This document shows positions 7,236 through 13,468 of a DNA stretch of 19,845 bases, one piece after another. How positions within the stretch are numbered: position 1 is the stretch's first letter; every line of letters begins with the position of its first letter. The notes beneath the pieces were generated by a model. It ran no database searches. It worked only from the letters and a program-made list of their open reading frames with translations, and was not told the origin of the DNA. Source of the DNA: Gammaproteobacteria bacterium (GTDB lineage: Bacteria > Pseudomonadota > Gammaproteobacteria > GCA-001735895); contig QNFD01000008.1 in assembly GCA_003645435.1 (NCBI GenBank), positions 1 to 19,845 of the forward strand, read 5' to 3'. The position numbers were made by a program, and so were the translations under genes.

Positions 7236-9017
7236 CTACCATTGATTGGCCTCAACAGAATTTCCGGCACGATTTTGATACTGATAAATAAACTTACGCC
7301 GCAGCAATCCCCCCGGATCATCGGGGATTTTACGCAACCATTGATCGGCTGCCTGCTCGGACATTTGTTGCTCCATCTCTGCGAGTTGTTCGTCTTCGCT
7401 AGTCTGCTGGTTTTCCTGCTGGTCAACCTGTGAGGCCTGCGGCTGGGTCGATTGCTGTTGACTGGTCTCCGCGGTCTGGGGATCGCTGTCTTGCTGGGCC
7501 TGTGAACTTTGCTGATTGTTATTTTCATCGCTGCGCTGCCGGTCCCTTTCCCCATCTGCCTGCTGTTCCTGACTCGAATCTTGCGACTGTTGCTGTTCGC
7601 TGCCCTGCTGGTCCTGTTGTTGATCCTGCTGGTCTTTTTGTTGCTGCTGTTGTTGATCGATTAAATCCTCAAGCAACTTCTTGTTGTAGCTGGCGTCCTG
7701 GTGTTGCGGATTGATGTCCAGGGCCTTCTCGTAAGACTTAACCGCTTCGTCCAGGCGCCCCAGTTTGGCCAGGGCATTTCCCTGGTTGTAATATGCGCTC
7801 TCGTCAGCTTCCTCGGCCCAGAATTGCAGGGCCTCGTCGTAGTCACCGGCACGATAATAGGATGAAGCCTTCCATCCCGGGTTTTGGAATAACTCCGCGG
7901 CCTGCTCGTGGGCGCCCTGTTCAAACTGCAGGCTACCCCGTTGGTTTTGATTTTGCCAGAGCTCCTCCCAGCCAAACGCATCTGCCCCGGGTGAAAATGG
8001 TATTAACATCAGGGGCAACAGAAATAGTACTCCGCGCCGGAACACCAGCGCGATAAAAGGCAGCATAAAAAGTAATAGCCAGGGACCCTGTTCGCGCCAT
8101 ATATCCGCGCTTCGGTCACTGGCAATGGTCTCGGTTTCAAAACGATTACGCTGTATGTGATCCAGTATGCTCAGAATGTCCCGATCATCGGTGGTGATGG
8201 TCGCAAACTCGCCCGAGCCTTTGGCAGCCAGTCGCGCCATTGCATCGACCGGCATACGCGGAACAATAATGGAACCCCCGGCATCTTTGAGGAAACCACC
8301 GCTTGCCAGTGGAATCGGTCCCCCAGTTTTGCTGCCAACACCGAGTATAGAAATACGATAACCCGAAAGATTGCGCAGGATTCGTTCCACTTCGACAATT
8401 TCGTTAGTGGATAAACCATCGCTGACTATTAATATATCTCCACGTTTCACGCCGCCATTGTCAAATAGCCGCAGCGCCTGCCGCAATGCCCGATCAACAC
8501 GACTACCCTGAGTAGGCATGAGATCGGTACTCAGGCTCGGTAACAGGGCCTTAATCGTGCCAACGTCTTCGGTCAGGGGTGTCACCAGAAAAGCATCGGC
8601 CGCGTATACCACCAGTGCGGTTTGACCCTCACCGCGTCGCGACAGGATATCGGCAATCTTGTGGCGGGCGCGGGTTAAACGAGAAGGCTTAACATCGGTT
8701 GCATCCATCGAACGCGACAAATCAAGTGCTATAACCAATGCCGCCTGTTGCCTGTAGACAGGCTGCGGTAATTTTTCCCAGACTGGCCCGGCGAGCGCGA
8801 TAATCGCCGCGAAACCGATCACGGCCACCAGTACAACAGTCCTCGATTGCCTGGCCTGAAATTTACCCCCGAGCAGATGGGGCAATAATTCGGGGTCGAC
8901 TACCGATTGCCAGCTACGACTGTTAGGGTTGCCTTTGAATAGCTGCCAGATCAATCCCGAGAGAGGCAACAATGCGAGTAACCAGAGCGGGCGCAGCAAG
9001 GTAAATTGCTCGATCAT
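7236..9017 (-). CDS. BatB-BatC fusion: VWA domain plus TPR and Gln-rich tail
   Basis: The 593-residue protein has N-terminal membrane helices at about 10-27 and 60-78. A von Willebrand A domain (about 92-290) follows, with an intact MIDAS motif (Asp99-Leu-Ser101-Arg-Ser103 and Asp200 in IVSDG). A hydrophobic stretch lies at about 311-345. Its second half (LLPLMLIPFSPGADAFG) looks like the former signal peptide of a separate BatC. Two to three TPR units (about 350-440, including ESAYYNQGNALAKLGRLDEA) come next, then a Gln/Asp/Ser-rich low-complexity region (455-540) and a conserved-looking end (560-580, WLRKIPDDPGGLLRRKF). The Bat proteins are thought to form membrane and periplasmic complexes; the TPR part probably scaffolds partners in the periplasm. 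The start overlaps the batA stop as ATGA. CAG/CAA runs in the tail are prone to length variation. Confidence 0.88.
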   Translation of the reverse strand: MIEQFTLLRPLWLLALLPLSGLIWQLFKGNPNSRSWQSVVDPELLPHLLGGKFQARQSRTVVLVAVIGFAAIIALAGPVWEKLPQPVYRQQAALVIALDLSRSMDATDVKPSRLTRARHKIADILSRRGEGQTALVVYAADAFLVTPLTEDVGTIKALLPSLSTDLMPTQGSRVDRALRQALRLFDNGGVKRGDILIVSDGLSTNEIVEVERILRNLSGYRISILGVGSKTGGPIPLASGGFLKDAGGSIIVPRMPVDAMARLAAKGSGEFATITTDDRDILSILDHIQRNRFETETIASDRSADIWREQGPWLLLFMLPFIALVFRRGVLFLLPLMLIPFSPGADAFGWEELWQNQNQRGSLQFEQGAHEQAAELFQNPGWKASSYYRAGDYDEALQFWAEEADESAYYNQGNALAKLGRLDEAVKSYEKALDINPQHQDASYNKKLLEDLIDQQQQQQKDQQDQQQDQQGSEQQQSQDSSQEQQADGERDRQRSDENNNQQSSQAQQDSDPQTAETSQQQSTQPQASQVDQQENQQTSEDEQLAEMEQQMSEQAADQWLRKIPDDPGGLLRRKFIYQYQNRAGNSVEANQW

Positions 9018-10015
9018 GTCCGCCTCATCGCGATATAGGGTCCAGCCATGTAGGCGGATATGCCCGCGGCGATTAGCAGGGCCATCGCCAGCGGCCAGTA
9101 AAATAACGCATTGACGGGTCTAAATGATTGCCGTTCTTTGTCGAGCGGCTCGAGTTCATCGAGTAACCCATAAATTTCCGCCAGTTCTTCGATATCCCTG
9201 GCTCGAAAATAGCGCCCGCCTGTTAGTTCGGCAATCCCGCGCAGGGCCTTTTCATCGAGTTGCGCCGACGGGTTTGTTTTGCGGGTACCAAACAGGGTGC
9301 GTACTTCCATCTCATCGGCGCCTATGCCAATCGTGTAAATTTTCAGACCCCGCTGCGCCGCAAGTTGTGCCGCCTTGATCGGTGTCACCTCGCCGGCGGT
9401 ATTAGCGCCATCGGTCATCAGTATCAATACCTGCGACGCCTGTGGGCTATCTTTCAGGCGTTTCAGGGTGAGACCAATCGCGTCGCCTATCGCGGTGCGT
9501 TCACCGGCGAGCCCAATTGCCGATTCCAGCAGTAACTGATTAATGGTTTTGGTATCGAAGGTCAGGGGCGCCTGCAGATAAGCCTTGCTGCCGAACAGAA
9601 TTAAACCGAGCCGGTCCCCCTGGCGATTTTCGATGAACTCGGTGGCAACCGATTTAGCCGCGCTAAGACGGTCGACGATCTGGCCGTTGATTTTGAAATC
9701 CGCGGTTCGCATACTGTCGGACAGGTCAACCGCGATCATCAAATCGCGGCCACTGATGTTTATATTGACCGCCTCGCCTATCCATTGGGGGCGGCTTGCC
9801 GCGAAAACCACCAGGCACCAGGCGAGCAGACTCAACCATTTCAACCAGGGTAGTCTTATACGCCACTGTCCAGGTTGCTGTGAGAGTTTAAAGTCTTCGA
9901 TAAATGGTACCCACAGGGCTGACTCGCGGGCAGTCTTTTTAGCGGGTAAGCCATAGTAGACCATCAAAGGAAGCGGTATCAGTAGCAAAACCAGGGGCCA
10001 TTCAATTTGCAGCAT
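9014..10015 (-). CDS. batA: BatA-like VWA-domain membrane protein
   Basis: The 333-residue product has two N-terminal membrane helices (about 5-21 and 57-73) and a VWA domain (about 90-290). The MIDAS residues are Asp97-Leu-Ser99-Asp-Ser101, and the domain also contains LILMTDGANTAGEV. A C-terminal membrane helix (LFYWPLAMALLIAAGISAY) closes the protein. This is the standard BatA layout, with the metal-binding VWA domain on the periplasmic side. The frame is open to 10054, but ATG 10013-10015 was chosen because LQIEWPLVLLLIPLPL follows, as in the family, and GGAGA lies 7 nt upstream. With this start it overlaps the DUF4381 gene by 14 bp. The downstream overlap with batBC is ATGA. It works in the MoxR-Bat complex. 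Confidence 0.87.
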   Translation of the reverse strand: MLQIEWPLVLLLIPLPLMVYYGLPAKKTARESALWVPFIEDFKLSQQPGQWRIRLPWLKWLSLLAWCLVVFAASRPQWIGEAVNINISGRDLMIAVDLSDSMRTADFKINGQIVDRLSAAKSVATEFIENRQGDRLGLILFGSKAYLQAPLTFDTKTINQLLLESAIGLAGERTAIGDAIGLTLKRLKDSPQASQVLILMTDGANTAGEVTPIKAAQLAAQRGLKIYTIGIGADEMEVRTLFGTRKTNPSAQLDEKALRGIAELTGGRYFRARDIEELAEIYGLLDELEPLDKERQSFRPVNALFYWPLAMALLIAAGISAYMAGPYIAMRRT

Positions 10016-10484
10016 CGATGTATCTCCGCGGCAGGGCCCTGATCCAGTTTTCACAACTGTCGATCATGGATTTGGTATTACAGCGGCTTGCGGGACTGTA
10101 CTGCCCAGCACTCAACCAGTCATTTTGTTCCGCGCTAAAACAGTTAATACCCGCCAATTGTTCGAGTTGTCTGACCCAGCTATTACCGCTCAGGCTCGCG
10201 CTTAGGCCGCGGCCGCAATAACTCATCACGGTACGACGCAATAGTACCGACAGGTCCTTTAGTGCGCGCTGTTCGTCATCACTGTTTTTCAGTTCAAGAC
10301 GGATACGTTTTAATTCCCTCATCGACAGCTTTTTGACCGGCTTTAAGCGCCACCAGCGCAGCAGCCGCGGCAGATAGACGAGCGCAAGCGCAACCAGTAT
10401 CGCCAATAGCCACCAACCAGCGGCCGGCGGCCACCAGAGACTTAGATCGGGCAAGTGAATATCCCTTAGAGGTAGCTCGTTCAT
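10002..10484 (-). CDS. DUF4381 membrane protein
   Basis: A 160-residue protein with the family's signature opening (LRDIHLPD followed by WWPPAAGWWLL), one membrane helix (about 22-40), a basic stretch after it (LLRWWRLKPVKK) and a helical cytoplasmic domain. The function of DUF4381 is unknown. In gammaproteobacteria it is regularly found between the DUF58 gene and batA, exactly as here, so it is probably a small membrane partner of the MoxR-Bat assembly. It starts 4 nt after the DUF58 stop and its end overlaps batA. Confidence 0.85.
   Translation of the reverse strand: MNELPLRDIHLPDLSLWWPPAAGWWLLAILVALALVYLPRLLRWWRLKPVKKLSMRELKRIRLELKNSDDEQRALKDLSVLLRRTVMSYCGRGLSASLSGNSWVRQLEQLAGINCFSAEQNDWLSAGQYSPASRCNTKSMIDSCENWIRALPRRYIDAAN
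10023..10027 (-). promoter_or_regulatory. Shine-Dalgarno fixing the batA start
   Basis: GGAGA on the minus strand, 7 nt before the ATG at 10013-10015. It supports that ATG over the upstream in-frame ATG at 10052-10054, which would lie well inside DUF4381. Confidence 0.65.
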
Positions 10485-10488
10485 GATT

Positions 10489-11460
10489 TCAGGCGCTAGC
10501 CCTGTTGTGGCCCGGCCGGTAACCCGGGTTTAGACCGAGGCCTGATTGAAGCGTTTCGACCAGGTTCGCAGTAGTCGATATGTCGAGTAAAAATATATGC
10601 TGTTGTGCACAAAGGTTTTTCAGTTCCTGGAAGTGATCGGTAAATCGCTGCCGATACTGCTGTTTGCTGGCGGCATTCGCACTATCGATTGCCAGCTCAG
10701 TTTTACCATCGGTAACCCGGTAGACCCCAGAGGCTGGAAGCGCCTGCTCCAGCGGGTCATGGGTGAACAACATGACGACATCATTATGTTTTGCAAGCTG
10801 GGTGAGATGGATTCGGCTACTATCATCGAGAAACCGAAAATCGCTGATCAATATCACCAGGCTACCCGGGCGAGCCACATGCCGCAACCGGTTCAAGGCC
10901 TGTTGACCGGCATCGCCGGGGTTACTCGAATGCTGATGCTGATGCGCGTCCCAGGCAGGATGCGAAGCGAGTTGCCGGATCAGGTGCAGCGCCGCGGCCT
11001 TACCCCGTTTAGGTCGAAACTCGATATGATGCTGTTCGGAAAAAACCAGTCCGCCGATACGGTCGCCATGATAAATACTGCTCCATGCCAACAACGCAGC
11101 CAGCTTCGAGGCCAACACCGATTTAAAACACACGCGCGTGCCGAAAAACATGGTGTTACACAAATCGACCCATAGCAATACCGGGCGTTCGCGCTCTTCC
11201 CGATAAACTTTAGTATGCGTTCGACCGCTACGCGCGGTCACGCGCCAGTCGATCGCACGAATATCATCTCCCGCCTGATAAGGTCGGGATTCGTGGAATT
11301 CCATGCCCCGGCCCCGGAACGCGGATAGATACCCACCCGATAATTGCGCCTTCACCGACCTCGCAATCAGCGGGATATTTTTCGCCTCGCGGTGCAGTCC
11401 TATCAGCGTGGATTGCCTGATCCGCACAATGTCATCACCTTTGTCTGTATTGCTAACCAT
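10489..11460 (-). CDS. DUF58 protein, VWA-like, MoxR partner
   Basis: This 323-residue soluble protein has the DUF58 core GRGMEFHESRPYQAGDDIRAIDWRVTAR (about 50-78) followed by a VWA-like fold. The metal site is degenerate: Asp99-Leu-Cys-Asn-Thr replaces DxSxS, although IDWR and LVILISDFRFL (about 211-221) are retained. DUF58 proteins are encoded next to moxR in almost all MoxR operons and are thought to be the cytoplasmic adaptor or substrate of the ATPase. The gene starts 9 nt after the moxR stop with AGGG as a modest ribosome site. An adjacent-frame open stretch inside it is a shadow. Confidence 0.88.
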   Translation of the reverse strand: MVSNTDKGDDIVRIRQSTLIGLHREAKNIPLIARSVKAQLSGGYLSAFRGRGMEFHESRPYQAGDDIRAIDWRVTARSGRTHTKVYREERERPVLLWVDLCNTMFFGTRVCFKSVLASKLAALLAWSSIYHGDRIGGLVFSEQHHIEFRPKRGKAAALHLIRQLASHPAWDAHQHQHSSNPGDAGQQALNRLRHVARPGSLVILISDFRFLDDSSRIHLTQLAKHNDVVMLFTHDPLEQALPASGVYRVTDGKTELAIDSANAASKQQYRQRFTDHFQELKNLCAQQHIFLLDISTTANLVETLQSGLGLNPGYRPGHNRASA

Positions 11461-11469
11461 AAAACTGCC

Positions 11470-12435
11470 CTAGGGTACCGCAATTCGACTGATTAACTCC
11501 TGCACGCAGGCATCCGTTGTGACGCCATCGGCCTCGGCTTCAAAACTGAGGATGATGCGATGTCTAAGTACATCGGGTGCAATGATTTGAATATCTTCGG
11601 GGGTGACAAAGTCACGATCGTTAATCCAGGCGTAGGCGCGCGCGCAACGATCGAGCGCCATGCTCGCTCGCGGGCTTGCGCCGTACTGGATCCAGCCTGC
11701 CAGGTCTTCACCATATCTTTCGGCTGCGCGGGTTGCGAGCACAATTTCAATCAAATAAGACTCGATATTTTCGGCCAGGTAGGTGTCCAGAACTGCCTTA
11801 CGTGCCTGTAATATCGTATCCTGGCTGACTCGATTCTCGGGCTGGCGTGGTTCTCGCAGCCCCATTTGTGCTTCCTGCCGGGTCAACTCAAGAATTGCCC
11901 GTTCATCAGCGGCGTCGGGGTAGTCGACCCTGACATGCATCAGAAATCGATCCAGCTGCGCCTCGGGTAAGGGATAAGTACCTTCTTGCTCGATCGGATT
12001 CTGGGTCGCCATGACCAGGAACACTTCCGGTAGTGCGTAGGTTTCCGAACCCACCGTTATCTGGCGTTCAGCCATCGCTTCGAGTAATGCCGATTGCACT
12101 TTGGCAGGTGCGCGATTAATTTCATCGGCAAGAATCAAATTGTGAAACAACGGTCCGCGTTGAAACTTGAAGCTACCATCCTGCGGCCGGTAAATTTCGG
12201 TACCGGTTAGATCCGCGGGTAGCAGATCAGGGGTAAACTGAACACGATGGAAATCGCCTTCGATACCCTCGCCTATGACCTTGATCGCGCGCGTCTTGGC
12301 GAGTCCCGGAGCGCCTTCGACGAGTAGATGACCATCCGCAAGTATCGCAATCAAGAGCCGTTCAATCAAGTCGTCCTGGCCGATGATGTTTTCACTAACG
12401 TATTGTTTTAAATGTAAAATTTGTTCTCGTAACAA
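11470..12435 (-). CDS. MoxR-type AAA+ ATPase
   Basis: The 321-residue product (TTG start) is a MoxR ATPase. Walker A is GAPGLAKT (about 41-48), Walker B is LILADEIN (about 100-107), and sensor 1 lies in VFLVMATQNPIEQEGTYPLPEAQLDRFL, with the helical lid behind it. It should hydrolyse ATP as a hexamer and act as the chaperone-like motor for the downstream DUF58 and Bat proteins. The frame is open to a GTG at 12460-12462, but that GTG and the next two codons lie in or beside a palindromic repeat. The TTG at 12433-12435 has GAGGAA 6 nt upstream and gives the usual short MoxR N-terminus (MLREQILHLKQYVSENIIGQ), so it was chosen. It is the first gene of the six-gene operon. Confidence 0.9.
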   Translation of the reverse strand: MLREQILHLKQYVSENIIGQDDLIERLLIAILADGHLLVEGAPGLAKTRAIKVIGEGIEGDFHRVQFTPDLLPADLTGTEIYRPQDGSFKFQRGPLFHNLILADEINRAPAKVQSALLEAMAERQITVGSETYALPEVFLVMATQNPIEQEGTYPLPEAQLDRFLMHVRVDYPDAADERAILELTRQEAQMGLREPRQPENRVSQDTILQARKAVLDTYLAENIESYLIEIVLATRAAERYGEDLAGWIQYGASPRASMALDRCARAYAWINDRDFVTPEDIQIIAPDVLRHRIILSFEAEADGVTTDACVQELISRIAVP

Positions 12436-12441
12436 AGATAA

Positions 12442-12447
12442 TTCCTC
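12442..12447 (-). promoter_or_regulatory. Shine-Dalgarno supporting a TTG start for moxR
   Basis: GAGGAA on the minus strand, 6 nt before TTG at 12433-12435. The alternative GTG at 12460-12462 is preceded only by repeat sequence (GGGGTGAGG), which is G-rich and mimics a ribosome site by chance. Confidence 0.6.
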
Positions 12448-12455
12448 GTGTGCTA

Positions 12456-12500
12456 CCCTCACCCCAACCCTCTCCCAGAGGGAGAGGGTTGGGGTGAGGG
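12456..12500. repeat. Perfect 21-bp hairpin repeat, family B copy 1
   Basis: The arm CCCTCACCCCAACCCTCTCC(C) at 12456-12476 is followed by a 3-nt loop and its exact reverse complement at 12480-12500. It lies between the cupin stop (12530) and the moxR start. Repeats with these pyrimidine/purine-rich arms are widespread between genes in many proteobacteria. No T-tract follows on either strand, so it is not a standard terminator, but it could reduce read-through from the cupin gene or protect mRNA ends. Confidence 0.85.
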
Positions 12501-12529
12501 GAATTTCGAAATAACCAGCTGATGTTAAT

Positions 12530-13201
12530 TCATGAATCAGTCACAGGTTCACCAGGCAAAAGATGCCCCGTTTTAATCCAGATAATGGTCTCGTCCTCAA
12601 CATAAGGACAATGTTCGCTATTGTGCGGGCAACGCATCCAGCTACCGGCCGGATAACGGCCATACTCATCGAGTATTGTACCTGAAAGCACGTAGACTTC
12701 CTCGCCTCCAAAGTGCTGGTGTGGCGGAAATTTCGAATTGGCCGGGCAATTCATTAGCGCGACACTTTCATGATCAAACTCGTGCAAAGGCATTACCTGA
12801 AATTTTCCTTCACCCGCGAGCCAGGTCGCACTGTTAGTATCAATACATACCGGCTCAGTATCGTCGCTATCGAATTGATCGAGTTTCACCAGTAGTACAC
12901 ATCCTTGCTTGCTAAACGGTGTGTGACTCGACCCTGGCGGGTTGCGTATATAGCTGCCCGCAGGGTAGTCACCATGTTCGTCTGAAAACACGCCTTCGAG
13001 AACCAGTATTTCTTCTCCCATGGGGTGTTTATGCGCAGAAAAGAATGAATCGGGGTCAAACCGGACAATGCTGGTGGTATGCCCATGTTCGGCAGCTTCG
13101 CGGGCCAACGGCTTGCGCCATACACCCGACATCGGGCTGGCCTGCCACTCCATTTCACTGGTATTAATTACCACGGGTTGGTCTAACTGCATATTCAGCA
13201 T
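12530..13201 (-). CDS. Double ChrR-type cupin protein
   Basis: This 223-residue soluble protein is made of two cupin domains of the ChrR type. Domain 1 has His57, His59, Glu63 and His93 (HKHPMGEE...PGSSH). Domain 2 has His161, His163, Glu167 and His197 (HQHFGGEE...HNSEH). Both metal sites look complete. Shared blocks (GDYPAGSYIRNPPGSSH and GRYPAGSWMRCPHNSEH) show that it arose by internal duplication. It lacks the zinc-finger anti-sigma domain that precedes the cupin in ChrR, so it is not expected to bind a sigma factor. Metal-dependent oxygenase, isomerase or sensor roles are possible, and the substrate is unknown. The ATG at 13199-13201 has GAGAAG 4 nt upstream. It is on the same strand as the MoxR operon but separated by a hairpin, so it may be its own unit. 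Confidence 0.85.
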   Translation of the reverse strand: MLNMQLDQPVVINTSEMEWQASPMSGVWRKPLAREAAEHGHTTSIVRFDPDSFFSAHKHPMGEEILVLEGVFSDEHGDYPAGSYIRNPPGSSHTPFSKQGCVLLVKLDQFDSDDTEPVCIDTNSATWLAGEGKFQVMPLHEFDHESVALMNCPANSKFPPHQHFGGEEVYVLSGTILDEYGRYPAGSWMRCPHNSEHCPYVEDETIIWIKTGHLLPGEPVTDS

Positions 13202-13233
13202 GCTGCTTCTCGCTTAATCAGATACGAGATCAA

Positions 13234-13242
13234 AATATACCA
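13234..13242 (-). promoter_or_regulatory. Possible extended -10 promoter of the cupin gene
   Basis: On the minus strand TGGTATATT fits an extended -10 (TGnTATAAT with one mismatch), 32 nt upstream of the cupin ATG and within an AT-rich stretch. No clear -35 is seen. Confidence 0.35.
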
Positions 13243-13339
13243 AATTTAGCAATTCTGTGAGTGGTTAAATTAGGGCTCTTTGGGAATATATATGAATGCT
13301 TTATGGATATGTGGGGATAGTAAGCCTGGTGCAATCCTT

Positions 13340-13440
13340 GCCCCTCACCCCTGCCCTCTCCCCGGAGGGGAGAGGGAGTATCATTGTCCCCTCGCCCCTC
13401 TGGGGCGGTGCGACGCCTCGCGAGGGTTAGGGTGAGGGGC
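13340..13440. repeat. Composite GC-rich palindromic repeat, family B copy 2
   Basis: The outer arms GCCCCTCACCC (13340-13350) and GGGTGAGGGGC (13430-13440) are perfectly complementary. Inside are two further hairpins: CCCTCTCCCC/GGGGAGAGGG (13354-13363 and 13367-13376, 3-nt loop) and CGCCCC/GGGGCG (13393-13398 and 13402-13407, 3-nt loop). The outer arm matches the arm type of the repeat at 12456-12500. The transcript would fold as a branched structure. It lies downstream of the dehydrogenase gene and upstream of the cupin gene, so it may end or stabilise the betaine operon transcript. Confidence 0.75.
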
Positions 13441-13468
13441 AAATTTATGCCCAGAGACAACCCCCCCC

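Noticed and set aside
10597..11175. 192-residue plus-strand open frame
   Set aside because: It lies antisense to and inside the DUF58 gene. There is no family resemblance and the composition is that of an antisense shadow.
12456..12500. Rho-independent terminator of the cupin gene
   Set aside because: The stem is strong, but no T-tract follows on the minus strand and the arms belong to a dispersed repeat family, so it was annotated as a repeat.
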